From an uncultured Modestobacter sp. (GTDB taxonomy: Bacteria; Actinomycetota; Actinomycetes; Mycobacteriales; Geodermatophilaceae), in assembly GCF_947486615.1 (NCBI RefSeq), contig NZ_CANKUD010000011.1, positions 62,001 to 126,000 on the forward strand: DNA of 64,000 nucleotides, in the 5' to 3' direction. The translations under genes were made by a program, and so were the position numbers. The stretch's first letter is position 1; every line of letters starts with the position of its first letter. Shown piece after piece: positions 1 to 8,550 of this stretch. The notes under the pieces were generated by a model. That model was not told where the DNA came from and ran no database searches. It saw nothing but the letters and a program-made list of their open reading frames with translations.

Positions 1-2
1 AC

Positions 3-617
3 GAGCGCACCGCCCCGATGGCCGGGCTCACCGCGGCCTTCGTCTTCGCGGTGCAGATGATGAACTTCCCGATCGCCTACGGCACCAGCGGCCACCTGAT
101 CGGCGGGGCGCTGACCGCGGTGCTCGTCGGCCCCTGGACGGCGGTGCTGTGCATGACCGTCGTGCTGCTCGTCCAGGCCCTGGTCTTCGCCGACGGCGGG
201 CTGACCGCACTGGGCACCAACGTCACGCTGATGGGCCTGGTCGCGGTCGGCGTGGGCTACGGCGCCTTCCGGCTGCTGCGCGCGGTGCTGCCGGCCGGCC
301 GCACCGGCGTGCTCGCCGCCGCAGGGGTCGGCGCCTTCCTCTCCGTCCCGGTGGCCGCGCTGGTCTTCGTCGGGCTCTTCGGCCTGGGCGGGGTCGCCGA
401 CGTCTCGCTGACGTCGGTCGCCGCGGCGATGGGCGGGGTGCACCTGCTGATCGGGCTGGGCGAGGCGGCGATCACCGTCGCCGTGCTGGGTGCGGTGCTG
501 GCCGTGCGGCCGGACCTGGTCCGTGGTGCCCGGCACCTGCAGCGGGCCACCACCCTCGCGCCCCGGCCCGCCACCGCCGGCCGCCCGGCCGCCCCCACCG
601 CGGTGGACGCCCGATGA
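3..617 (+). CDS. cbiM: Energy-coupling factor transporter permease CbiM (5' end outside window)
   Basis: This is the substrate-specific membrane component of a cobalt (or nickel) ECF transporter. The reading frame is open to the left edge, so the usual N-terminus beginning with a metal-binding Met-His is outside the window and 204 codons are visible. The visible part carries the family pattern around FPIAYGTSGHLIGG followed by GPW and several hydrophobic helices. Its stop codon overlaps the start of the next gene (ATGA), as expected in a CbiM-N-Q-O operon. The family and membrane location are clear. The choice between cobalt and nickel cannot be made from this fragment. Confidence 0.93.
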   Translation, partial: ERTAPMAGLTAAFVFAVQMMNFPIAYGTSGHLIGGALTAVLVGPWTAVLCMTVVLLVQALVFADGGLTALGTNVTLMGLVAVGVGYGAFRLLRAVLPAGRTGVLAAAGVGAFLSVPVAALVFVGLFGLGGVADVSLTSVAAAMGGVHLLIGLGEAAITVAVLGAVLAVRPDLVRGARHLQRATTLAPRPATAGRPAAPTAVDAR

Positions 618-1006
618 CCCGCACCCGCACCTTCGTGCTCGTCGGCGTCGTCGTCGCCCTGCTGATCGCCGGGGTGGGCAGCTGGTACGCCAGCTCCTCC
701 CCCGACGGCCTGGAGGCCACCGCCGCCGAGCAGGGCTTCGGCGACACCGCGGAGGACAGCGCGGCCGCCGACTCGCCGCTGGCCGACTACAGCCTCGCCG
801 GGGTGGACGACGCCCGGCTGTCCGGTGGGCTGGCCGGGGTGGTCGGCGTCCTGCTGGTGCTCGCCCTCGCCGGCGGCCTGACCCTCGTGCTGCGGCGCCG
901 GTCGTCCGGCTCCCGGGACGGCGCCGACACCGGCGCCCACGACACGGCCACCGCCCTCGGCACCAGCACCCGCGACGAGCTCGACGACCCGGCCGGACGG
1001 CGCTGA
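614..1006 (+). CDS. PDGLE domain-containing cobalt transport accessory protein (CbiN-like role)
   Basis: This is a 130-residue membrane protein with an N-terminal transmembrane helix at about residues 7-25, the diagnostic Pro-Asp-Gly-Leu-Glu motif at residues 30-34, an acidic loop, a second helix at about residues 74-95 and a basic tail. The PDGLE domain is typical of proteins that take the place of, or are fused to, CbiN in cobalt ECF transporters. The gene lies between cbiM and cbiQ, overlapping cbiM by 4 bp and ending 1 bp before cbiQ, so it is co-translated with them. It probably helps CbiM load metal, by analogy with CbiN. Confidence 0.9.
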   Translation: MTRTRTFVLVGVVVALLIAGVGSWYASSSPDGLEATAAEQGFGDTAEDSAAADSPLADYSLAGVDDARLSGGLAGVVGVLLVLALAGGLTLVLRRRSSGSRDGADTGAHDTATALGTSTRDELDDPAGRR

Positions 1007-1007
1007 C

Positions 1008-1796
1008 GTGGGCGCCGGGCACGGCCACGGCGCCGGACTGGCCTCGATGTACGTCCCCGGCGCCAGCCCGGTGCACCGCCTGGAACCGCACACCAAGCTG
1101 GTCGCCGTGCTGGCCTTCGCGCTGGTCGTGGTGCTGACCCCGGTGCACGCCGGGTGGGCGCCGTGGGCCTACGCCGGGTTCCTGGCGCTGCTGCTCGGCG
1201 TCGCCGCGGTGGCCGGCATCCGGCCGGGCCGGCTGCTGCGCGGGCTGGTGGTCGAGGTGCCGTTCGTGTTCTTCGCGCTGCTGCTGCCCGTCGTCTCCCG
1301 CGGCCCGCGCACCGAGGTGCTCGGGCTGTCGCTGTCGGAGAGCGGGCTGGCCGCCGGCGGCAGCATCCTGGCCAAGGCGACCCTGTCGGTGCTGGCCGCC
1401 ACCCTGCTGGCCGCCACCACCGACCCGCGCGCCCTGCTGCGCGGCCTGGACCGGCTGCGGCTGCCCGCGGTGCTGGTGCAGATCCTCACCTTCATGATCC
1501 GCTACGCCGACGTCGTCGGGGGCGAGCTGCGCCGGATGAAGGTCGCCCGGGAGTCCCGCGGTTTCCGGGCCCGCCGGGTGGGTGCGCTGAAGGTGCTGGG
1601 CCCCGCCGCCGGGTCGCTGTTCATCCGCTCCTACGAGCGGGGCGAGCGGGTGCACCTGGCGATGCTGTCCCGCGGCTACACCGGCCGGCTGCCCACCGGG
1701 CCGGTCGCCGTCGTCGGCTCCCGGTCCTGGGCCGCGGCGCTCAGCCTCCCCCTGGCAGCAGTCGCCGTGCTGGGGGCGGGTTCACTGCTGGGGTGA
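1008..1796 (+). CDS. cbiQ: Energy-coupling factor transmembrane protein CbiQ
   Basis: This 262-residue protein is the T-component (EcfT family) that couples the ATPase to the substrate-binding subunit. The N-terminus has the family pattern SPVHRLEPHTKL, followed by about five hydrophobic helices. The coupling region shows ARESRGFRAR and, near the C-terminus, MLSRGYTGR, matching the two conserved Ala-Arg-Gly-type coupling motifs. The start is GTG one base after the preceding stop, and the end overlaps the GTG of cbiO. The cytoplasmic loops would contact the CbiO ATPase. Confidence 0.95.
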   Translation: MGAGHGHGAGLASMYVPGASPVHRLEPHTKLVAVLAFALVVVLTPVHAGWAPWAYAGFLALLLGVAAVAGIRPGRLLRGLVVEVPFVFFALLLPVVSRGPRTEVLGLSLSESGLAAGGSILAKATLSVLAATLLAATTDPRALLRGLDRLRLPAVLVQILTFMIRYADVVGGELRRMKVARESRGFRARRVGALKVLGPAAGSLFIRSYERGERVHLAMLSRGYTGRLPTGPVAVVGSRSWAAALSLPLAAVAVLGAGSLLG

Positions 1797-2542
1797 GCAC
1801 TCCCCCGCCGTCCCTGCTGGTGGACGACCTCGCCTTTGCCTACCCGGACGGGCACCAGGCGCTGTTCGGCGTCGACCTGCGGCTGGAGCAGGGCGAGCGG
1901 GTGGCCCTGCTGGGACCCAACGGGGCGGGCAAGACGACGCTGGTGATGCACCTCAACGGCATCCTGCGCGGCGGTCGCGGCCGGGTCGAGGTGGCCGGGC
2001 TGCCGGTGGAGGAGCAGCACCTGCAGGAGGTCCGCCGTCGGGTCGGCATCGTGTTCCAGGACCCCGACGACCAGCTGTTCATGCCGACCGTCGCCGACGA
2101 CGTGGCCTTCGGGCCGCGGAACCTGGGGCTGCCCGAGGCCGAGGTCGCCCGGCGGGTGACCGACGCGCTCGCCGCGGTGGACATGGCCGACGCCGCCGAC
2201 CGGCCGCCGCACCACCTCTCCTTCGGCCAGCGCCGCCGGGTCGCGGTGGCCACGGTGTTGTCGATGCAGCCGGAGGTGCTCGTGCTCGACGAGCCGAGCA
2301 GCAACCTCGACCCGGCCGGACGGCGGGAGCTGGCCGAGGTGCTGGAGGCGCTGCCGGTCACCCTGCTGATGGTCACCCACGACCTGCCCTACGCCCTCCA
2401 GCTGTGCCCGCGATCGGTGGTGCTCGACGCCGGCGTGGTGGTGGCCGACGGGGCCACCCGGGAGCTGCTGGCCGACCGTGAGCTGCTGGCCGCGCACCGG
2501 CTGGAGCTGCCGTTCGGGTTCGACCCGCGCTCGGTGGGCTGA
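1793..2542 (+). CDS. cbiO: Energy-coupling factor ABC transporter ATP-binding protein CbiO
   Basis: This 249-residue ATPase energises metal uptake. Walker A (GPNGAGKT) is at residues 41-48, the Q-loop FQDPDDQ near 89-95, Walker B (LVLDEPSS) at 163-170 and the switch His in THDL at 196. The ABC signature reads LSFGQ at 142-146 instead of LSGGQ. I believe this variant recurs in actinobacterial CbiO proteins, but could not check. The GTG start overlaps the cbiQ stop (GTGA), giving a tightly coupled four-gene operon. The true start could in principle be a few codons downstream. Confidence 0.95.
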   Translation: MSTPPPSLLVDDLAFAYPDGHQALFGVDLRLEQGERVALLGPNGAGKTTLVMHLNGILRGGRGRVEVAGLPVEEQHLQEVRRRVGIVFQDPDDQLFMPTVADDVAFGPRNLGLPEAEVARRVTDALAAVDMADAADRPPHHLSFGQRRRVAVATVLSMQPEVLVLDEPSSNLDPAGRRELAEVLEALPVTLLMVTHDLPYALQLCPRSVVLDAGVVVADGATRELLADRELLAAHRLELPFGFDPRSVG

Positions 2543-2640
2543 CCCGGCGGGTGTCGGTCGCCACGTTGCCCGGCCGACCGGCGCGGGGTATCCACGACGG
2601 GCGTCTGGAGCGGCGCGGACGTCCGGACGGGAGGCATCAG

Positions 2641-4455
2641 GTGACGAGGGAGCCGGGACCCGTCCCGATCGAGGACCTGCCGGTGCCGGACTTCGCCCGG
2701 GTGTTCGACGTCGCACCGACGCCGTTCCTGCTGCTCACGCCCGACCTGGTGATCGTGCACGCGAACCGGGCCCGGCTGGCCGCCACGGAGACCACGCTCG
2801 AGCAGAACGTCGGCCACCACCTGTTCGACCTCTTCCCGATGAACCCCGACGACCCCGGGGCCGACGGGCTGGTGAACCTCGCCAGGGCCCTGGCGGAGAC
2901 CCGGGACACCCGGCGGCCGGTGGTGATGGCCATCCAGAAGTACGACATCCGGATGCCCGACGGCAGCTACGCGGAGCGGTTCTGGAGCCCGCAGAACGTC
3001 CCCGTGCTCGACGACGCCGGTGAGGTGGTGCTGCTGCTGCACCGGTCCGACGACATCACCGACTACATCCGCGACCGGGACGACGCCCGGCAGGCGGCCG
3101 AGCGGGGCCAGCGCCGGGTCGCGGAGGTGGAGGGCGACCTGTTCCACCGGGCCCGGGAGCTGGCCCGGCTCAACGCCCAGCTGCGCACCGCGAACGACCG
3201 GGTACGGCGCACCGCCCGCTCGCTGGCCGGCCTGGCGGCGACCGTCTCCGCGCTGGCCGCCACCGAGACCACCGAGCGGCTGCTGGAGCAGCTGTTCGAG
3301 CAGGGCAGGGCGGCCCTGGGCACCGACACCGCCGCGGTGGCCCTGCTGTCGCCGGAGGGCCGGCGGCTGACGCTCACCGAGAGCCACGACGGCCGGCTGC
3401 TCTCCGCTCCCCTGCCGGTCGACTCGCCGTTGCCGATGGCCGTGGCCGCCCGCGGCCAGGCGGTGCTCGTGGGCGACGCCGGGCGCGCCGCTGACCGGCC
3501 GGCCGGCGACCGGTACCTGTCCGAGGGGCTGGGCGTGCGGTCGTGGGCGGCGCTGCCGCTGCGCGCCGGCGGCCGGCTGCTGGGCTCCTGGACCGTCGGC
3601 TGGGCCGCCCCGCGGTCGTTCGAGGACGACGACGTCCAGGTGCTGGAGGCCTACGCCGCGCAGTGCGCCCAGGCGGTCGACCGGGTGGCCCGGCTCGAGG
3701 ACGAACGCCGCCGGGCCCGCGCCACCCGCAGCATGGCCGAGGCACTGCAGCGGTCACTGCTGACCGAGCCACCGCAGCCGGACCACCTGCGCATCGCGGT
3801 GCGCTACCGCCCGGCCGCCGAGGAGGCGACCATCGGCGGTGACTGGTACGACGCCTTCCTCACCCCGGACGGCGAGACCACGCTGGTCGTCGGTGACGTG
3901 ACCGGGCACGACCGGGAGGCCGCCGCCGTGATGGGGCAGCTGCGCAACCTGCTCCGCGGCGCGGTCCACGCCCTGGCGGCCCCGCCGGCCCAGGTGCTCG
4001 CCACCTTGGACCGGGCGCTGGACGGGCTCGGGGTCGGCACCCTGGCCACCGCGGTGCTGGCCCGCGTGGAGCAGAGCCCGGCGCAGGCGGTGACCGGGCA
4101 GCGGACGCTGCGGTGGTCCAACGCCGGGCACCCGCCGCCGCTGCTGGTCCGGGCGGACGGGACGGTCGAGCTGCTCGAGCGGCCGGCGTCCCTGCTGCTG
4201 GGCGTCGTGCCCGACGCGCCGCGGACCGACCACACCGTCGCGCTGCACCCCGGCGACACGGTGGTGCTGTACACCGACGGGCTGGTGGAGCGCCGGGACG
4301 CCACGCTCGACGACGGCCTGGACCGGCTCGCCGGGGTCGCCCCGCAACTGGCCGCCCTGCCGGTGGAGGAGCTGTGCGACGCCCTGCTCTCCCGGCTGGC
4401 TCCCGACTGGGCGGACGACGTCGCCCTCGTCGGGCTCCGGGTGCTGCCCGGCTGA
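2641..4455 (+). CDS. PAS-GAF-PP2C (SpoIIE/RsbU-type) serine phosphatase
   Basis: This is a 604-residue signalling phosphatase. An N-terminal PAS-like domain (about 15-130) is followed by a basic coiled-coil linker (about 140-195), a GAF domain (about 200-345) and a SpoIIE/PP2C phosphatase domain (about 375-604). Metal-binding and active-site patterns are visible as GGDWYDAF, VVGDVTGHD, SNAGHPPP, YTDGLVE and ADDVALV. Such proteins dephosphorylate anti-anti-sigma factors in partner-switching stress responses. No anti-sigma or STAS partner is adjacent, so its target is unknown. I chose the GTG at 2641 because a GGGAGG Shine-Dalgarno precedes it and the PAS domain begins just after. An in-frame GTG at 2551 would add 30 poorly conserved residues. 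Confidence 0.88.
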   Translation: MTREPGPVPIEDLPVPDFARVFDVAPTPFLLLTPDLVIVHANRARLAATETTLEQNVGHHLFDLFPMNPDDPGADGLVNLARALAETRDTRRPVVMAIQKYDIRMPDGSYAERFWSPQNVPVLDDAGEVVLLLHRSDDITDYIRDRDDARQAAERGQRRVAEVEGDLFHRARELARLNAQLRTANDRVRRTARSLAGLAATVSALAATETTERLLEQLFEQGRAALGTDTAAVALLSPEGRRLTLTESHDGRLLSAPLPVDSPLPMAVAARGQAVLVGDAGRAADRPAGDRYLSEGLGVRSWAALPLRAGGRLLGSWTVGWAAPRSFEDDDVQVLEAYAAQCAQAVDRVARLEDERRRARATRSMAEALQRSLLTEPPQPDHLRIAVRYRPAAEEATIGGDWYDAFLTPDGETTLVVGDVTGHDREAAAVMGQLRNLLRGAVHALAAPPAQVLATLDRALDGLGVGTLATAVLARVEQSPAQAVTGQRTLRWSNAGHPPPLLVRADGTVELLERPASLLLGVVPDAPRTDHTVALHPGDTVVLYTDGLVERRDATLDDGLDRLAGVAPQLAALPVEELCDALLSRLAPDWADDVALVGLRVLPG

Positions 4456-4550
4456 CCGGACCGGGCCAGGACCCGCCCGGGGGTCGGGAGCCGCCCCGCC
4501 GACGTGCGGACGACGGCTGACCGCAGGGCGGCGGGCCCCGGGGCCGGGCC

Positions 4551-4592
4551 CCGGAGGGCGGCAGCGACCCCGTGACCGCTGCCGCCCTCCGG
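4551..4592. terminator. Hairpin terminator after the PP2C phosphatase gene
   Basis: A perfect 16-bp inverted repeat (arms 4551-4566 and 4577-4592) encloses a 10-nt loop about 100 bp after the phosphatase stop. There is no T-run, as is common for GC-rich actinobacterial terminators. It separates the phosphatase from the downstream membrane protein gene. Confidence 0.65.
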
Positions 4593-4776
4593 CTCGACAC
4601 CCCGGGCCCCTCGGCCCCGGCGCCGGAGGACCGGCCCGGGGTCAGGGGGCCGGGAGCCACTCCACAGGTACCGGGTCCGGCCGTCCGGATCGCGTGGTCC
4701 GCGTCGGCCTGCGCTACCTTGCGCCGCGGTGCACGCGCGACCGGACGAGGGGGCGCGCACAGGACGCGGGGGCACG

Positions 4777-5625
4777 ATGACGAGCACGCCAGGACCGGAC
4801 GCCACGGCGCAGGACCCGTTCGTCCGGCAGGTGACCTGGTTGGTGGACGAGGCCGGTGGCCGCGCCGAGCTGTCCCGGGCGTCGGGTGGGCGGGTGAGCG
4901 CCCGGACGCTGGACTACTGGTGCCGAGGCAGCTACCCGCGCAACGCGGTGACCGGTGCGGTGCGCGAGCTCGACGCCTGGGCGCTGGCGTCGGTGCCGGG
5001 TTACCCGGGCGCTGCCGGCGCCCCGCGGTTGGTGGAGACCTGCGGCCCCGCCCGGCCGGCTCCGGTCCCGACACCGCAGGCCGACACGACACCGTCGACC
5101 GACACGACACCGTCGACCGACACGGGCCGGCCGGACCCGACCGCGGAGCCCGACCCCACCGACCACCCGGTCGCAGCGGCGTCGGTCCCGGCCCGGAGAC
5201 GGTCCCGGGACCGTCGCACCCGGCTCCTGACCGCCGCGGCCGCGGCGGTGCTGGCCGGCGCCGTGGTCACGGCCATCGTCGCGTTCAGGACCGACGACGG
5301 CGTGGACACCCTCCCGCCGCTGCCGAGCACCGGGGACGGCACGCTGCTGCCGGAGACCACCGGGAGCATCGGCGCCAACACCTTCGCCGACCCGCGGACG
5401 CTGGTCGACAACTCGCTGCCGATCCCGCCGGACACCACCGTGCAGGTGCGCTGCCGGTACTACGCGCCGAGCATCCCCAGCGTCGTCCCGGACGGGTTCT
5501 GGTACCTCGTCGACTCCGGCGAGTGGGCCGGGCGCTGGTCACCGGCGAACTCGTTCATGAACGGCGACGTCCCGGGCGAGCGAACGCTGCACAACACCGA
5601 CTTCGCCGTCCCGGTCTGCCGGTAG
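4777..5625 (+). CDS. Helix-turn-helix-like single-pass membrane protein of unknown function
   Basis: I do not recognise a named family. The 282-residue product has an N-terminal cytoplasmic region (about 10-70) whose pattern, including SGGRVSARTLDYWCRGSYPRN, looks like a helix-turn-helix that senses or binds DNA. A Thr/Pro/Asp-rich linker (about 90-135) contains an exact 18-bp DNA repeat. After basic residues comes one transmembrane helix (149-170) and a C-terminal extracellular domain of about 110 residues with two cysteines (near positions 229 and 281) that could form a disulfide. This layout resembles membrane-anchored one-component regulators. The ATG at 4777 is preferred over a GTG at 4729 because of the purine-rich GGGGG just upstream. 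Confidence 0.7.
   Translation: MTSTPGPDATAQDPFVRQVTWLVDEAGGRAELSRASGGRVSARTLDYWCRGSYPRNAVTGAVRELDAWALASVPGYPGAAGAPRLVETCGPARPAPVPTPQADTTPSTDTTPSTDTGRPDPTAEPDPTDHPVAAASVPARRRSRDRRTRLLTAAAAAVLAGAVVTAIVAFRTDDGVDTLPPLPSTGDGTLLPETTGSIGANTFADPRTLVDNSLPIPPDTTVQVRCRYYAPSIPSVVPDGFWYLVDSGEWAGRWSPANSFMNGDVPGERTLHNTDFAVPVCR
5083..5118 (+). repeat. Two exact tandem copies of an 18-bp unit
   Basis: Copies at 5083-5100 and 5101-5118 are identical and followed by a partial third copy. They encode the Asp-Thr-Thr-Pro-Ser-Thr linker of the helix-turn-helix-like membrane protein and keep the frame, so copy-number change would only alter linker length. Confidence 0.9.
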
Positions 5626-5631
5626 CCGGGC

Positions 5632-6816
5632 TCAGCCCACGATCGCCTCGGCGAAGGCCTCGGGCTCGAACGGCGCGAGGTCGTCGGGCCCCTCGCCCAG
5701 GCCGATCAGCTTCACCGGGATGCCGAGCTCCCGCTGCACCGAGACGACGATCCCGCCCTTGGCGGTGCCGTCGAGCTTGGTGAGCACCACGCCGGTGACG
5801 TGCACGGCCTCGGTGAACACCCGGGCCTGCACCACGCCGTTCTGACCGGTGGTGGCGTCGAGGACGAGCAGCACCTCGTCGACCGGGCCGTGCTTCTCCA
5901 CCACCCGCTTGACCTTGCCCAGCTCGTCCATCAGGCCGGACTTGGTGTGCAGCCGGCCGGCGGTGTCGACCAGCACGGTGTCCACCTCGGCCTCGATGCC
6001 GGTGCGCACCGCCTCGAAGGCCACCGACGCGGGGTCACCGCCCTCCCGGCCGCGCACGGTGAGCACACCGACCCGCTCGCCCCAGGTCTCCAGCTGGTCG
6101 GCGGCCGCGGCCCGGAACGTGTCGGCGGCGCCGAGCACCACGCTCTTGCCGTCGCCCACCAGGACGCGGGCGATCTTGCCGACGGTGGTCGTCTTGCCCG
6201 CGCCGTTGACCCCGACCACGAGGACGACGGCGGGCCGGCCGTCGTGCCGGTCGGTGTGCAGCGTGCGGTCGAGGTCGGGGCCGAGGACGGCGGTCAGCTC
6301 CCGCACGAGCAGGCTCTGCAGGTCGGTGCCCGACGCGGTGGCCAGCACCAGGCTCTGGGTGCGCAGCCGCTGCACGATCTGGGTGGTGGCCGCGACCCCG
6401 ATGTCGGCGGCGAGCAGGGTCTCCTCGACCTCCTCCCAGTCGTCCTCGGTCAGCTTCTCCCGGGACAGCACGGTGAGCAGGCCGCGGCCCAGCGAGGACT
6501 GGGAGCGTGCCAGCCGCGAGCGGAGCCGGACCAGCCGGCCGGCCGAGGGCGGCGGGGTCTCGAAGACCAGCCCGGGCTCCGGCTCGGCGGGCGGCAGCTC
6601 GACCGGCGGCTGGGCCAGCGTCTCCGGGTCGACGGCGGTCGACCCGGTGTGCACCGGGGGCGGCGCCTCCGTCGTCGGCCGCGGGCGGGTCAGCGTGGTG
6701 CCGGCCGCGGCGTCGGAGTCCAGCCGGGTGGTGCGCCGGCCGCGCCCGACGAGCAGGCCGATCCCGGCGATCAGGGCGACGACGAGGATCGCGATCGCGA
6801 TCAGCACGAACTCCAT
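5632..6816 (-). CDS. ftsY: Signal recognition particle receptor FtsY
   Basis: This 394-residue GTPase receives ribosome-SRP complexes at the membrane. An N-terminal hydrophobic segment (residues 2-24) would anchor it, followed by a Pro-rich linker, an N domain from about 100 and the G domain. GTPase motifs are GVNGAGKTT (202-210), DTFRAAA (232-238), DTAGR and TKLDGTAKGG. The gene lies leftward and ends 6 bp from the convergent preceding gene. In many actinobacteria smc and ftsY are close; here a phosphatase pair and a MerR gene lie between them. Confidence 0.97.
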   Translation of the reverse strand: MEFVLIAIAILVVALIAGIGLLVGRGRRTTRLDSDAAAGTTLTRPRPTTEAPPPVHTGSTAVDPETLAQPPVELPPAEPEPGLVFETPPPSAGRLVRLRSRLARSQSSLGRGLLTVLSREKLTEDDWEEVEETLLAADIGVAATTQIVQRLRTQSLVLATASGTDLQSLLVRELTAVLGPDLDRTLHTDRHDGRPAVVLVVGVNGAGKTTTVGKIARVLVGDGKSVVLGAADTFRAAAADQLETWGERVGVLTVRGREGGDPASVAFEAVRTGIEAEVDTVLVDTAGRLHTKSGLMDELGKVKRVVEKHGPVDEVLLVLDATTGQNGVVQARVFTEAVHVTGVVLTKLDGTAKGGIVVSVQRELGIPVKLIGLGEGPDDLAPFEPEAFAEAIVG

Positions 6817-6888
6817 GCCCAGAGTCTCCCAGCCCCGGCCGGGTGAAGACCGGGCCGGTTGACAGCATCATGGGGCAGGCTGTCCCTC

Positions 6889-8550
6889 ATGCCCGAGACC
6901 GCCGGCACCAGTCCGCTCCTGCTGCTGGGCCCACTGCTCCGCCACGTCGACCCGGTGTCGGCGACGATCTGGGTCGAGACCGACCGGCCCTGCGTGGTCG
7001 AGGTGCTGGGCCGCCGCGCCCAGACGTTCTGCGTGAACGGCCACCACTACGCACTGGTCGTCGTCGAGGACCTGGAGCCGGGCAGCGTGACGCCCTACGA
7101 GGTGCACCTGGACGGCGAGCAGGTGTGGCCGCCGGCGCAGTCGGTGTACCCGCCGAGCCGGATCCGCACCATCGGCCGCGACCGCCCGTTCCGGCTGGCG
7201 TTCGGCTCCTGCCGGTACGCCACCCCGACCACCGTGGACGTCGGCGACGGCATCCCGCCGGACGCGCTGGACGGCTACGCACGCCGGCTGGTCAGCATGC
7301 CGCCGGACGAGTGGCCCGACGCGCTGGTGCTGCTGGGCGACCAGGTGTACGCCGACGAGGTCACCCCGGCGACGCAGGCGTGGATGGCTGCCCGGCGCGA
7401 CCTGTCGCAGCCGCCGGGCGCCCAGGCTGCGGACTTCGAGGAGTACACCCGGCTCTACGCGGAGTCCTGGAGCGACTCGGAGGTGCGCTGGCTGCTCTCG
7501 ACGGTGCCGTCCTCGATGGTGTTCGACGACCACGAGATGATCGACGACTGGAACACCTCGGCCGCGTGGCGCGCAGAGGTGACGCCGAACGACTGGTGGC
7601 ACCGGCGGATCTGCGGCGGGCTGGTCAGCTACTGGGTGTACCAGCACCTGGGCAACCTCTCCCCCGCCGAGCTGTCGGACAACAAGACCTGGCGGGCGAT
7701 CCAGGACCTGCCCCCGGGCAGCGACGACGCCGGCCCGATGCTCGACGAGATGGCCCGGGCCGCCGACGTCGAGGCGGAGACGGTGCGCTGGAGCTACGTC
7801 CGTCACTGGGGACCGGCCCGGCTGATCATGGTCGACACCCGCGCCGGCCGGGCGTTGGAGGAACACGATCGCAAGATCGTCGACGACTTCGAGTTCGACT
7901 GGGTGGACGCCGCGGTGCGCCGCTCGGTCGAGGACGGTGTCGACCACCTGCTGATCGGCACCTCGCTGCCCTGGCTGCTGCCGCACTCGGTGCACGACAT
8001 CGAGCAGTGGAACGAGACGATGTCGGTCCGCCACCACGGCAAGCCGCTGGGCCGGCTGATGGAGAAGCTGCGGCAGGCGGCGGACCTGGAGCACTGGGCG
8101 GCGTTCGGTCAGTCCTTCGAGCGGCTGGGCCGCACGCTGGTGTCGGTGGCGCGCGGTGAGCTCGGCCGCCCCCCGGCGACGGCGCTGGTGCTCTCCGGCG
8201 ACGTCCACCACGCCTACGCCGCGGAGCTGGTGCAGCCCGGCGGTCTGGAGACCCGGGTGCACCAGCTCACCGTCTCGCCGCTGCACAACGCCGCGCCGCA
8301 CGCCATCGAGATCGGCTTCCGGCTCGGCTGGAGCCGGTGGGCCCGGGCGTTGACCGGTGGGCTGCGCGCGCTCGCCCGGGTGGAGCGCAGTCCGCTGCAG
8401 TGGCAGAAGCAGGCCGGCCCGTTCTTCGGCAACGAGCTCGGCGAGCTGGTGCTCGACGGGCGGGACGCCCGCTTCCTGCTCTGGGCGACCAGCCGGGACG
8501 ACGACGGGACCGAGCACTTCACCCAGGTGCTGGACACCCGGCTGTCATGA
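6889..8550 (+). CDS. Alkaline phosphatase D (PhoD)-like metallophosphatase
   Basis: This 553-residue protein belongs to the PhoD-like metallophosphoesterase family. Visible motifs are FGSCRYATP near residue 105, LLGDQVYADE near 148, VFDDHEMIDDWN near 211 and SGDVHHAYA near 438, which supply the metal ligands. Unlike secreted PhoD, it has no Tat or Sec signal at the ATG start at 6889, so it is probably cytoplasmic. An in-frame TTG at 6859 would add ten residues but no signal peptide. It overlaps the next gene by 4 bp (ATGA), suggesting a shared job in phosphate-ester hydrolysis. The substrate is unknown. Confidence 0.88.
   Translation: MPETAGTSPLLLLGPLLRHVDPVSATIWVETDRPCVVEVLGRRAQTFCVNGHHYALVVVEDLEPGSVTPYEVHLDGEQVWPPAQSVYPPSRIRTIGRDRPFRLAFGSCRYATPTTVDVGDGIPPDALDGYARRLVSMPPDEWPDALVLLGDQVYADEVTPATQAWMAARRDLSQPPGAQAADFEEYTRLYAESWSDSEVRWLLSTVPSSMVFDDHEMIDDWNTSAAWRAEVTPNDWWHRRICGGLVSYWVYQHLGNLSPAELSDNKTWRAIQDLPPGSDDAGPMLDEMARAADVEAETVRWSYVRHWGPARLIMVDTRAGRALEEHDRKIVDDFEFDWVDAAVRRSVEDGVDHLLIGTSLPWLLPHSVHDIEQWNETMSVRHHGKPLGRLMEKLRQAADLEHWAAFGQSFERLGRTLVSVARGELGRPPATALVLSGDVHHAYAAELVQPGGLETRVHQLTVSPLHNAAPHAIEIGFRLGWSRWARALTGGLRALARVERSPLQWQKQAGPFFGNELGELVLDGRDARFLLWATSRDDDGTEHFTQVLDTRLS

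Noticed and set aside
1-617. Cobalamin riboswitch upstream of cbiM
   Set aside because: The 5' end of the operon is outside the window, so nothing can be said.
6859-6888. TTGACA as a -35 box for the PhoD-like gene
   Set aside because: No acceptable -10 sequence lies at the right spacing and the site is also a possible TTG codon.
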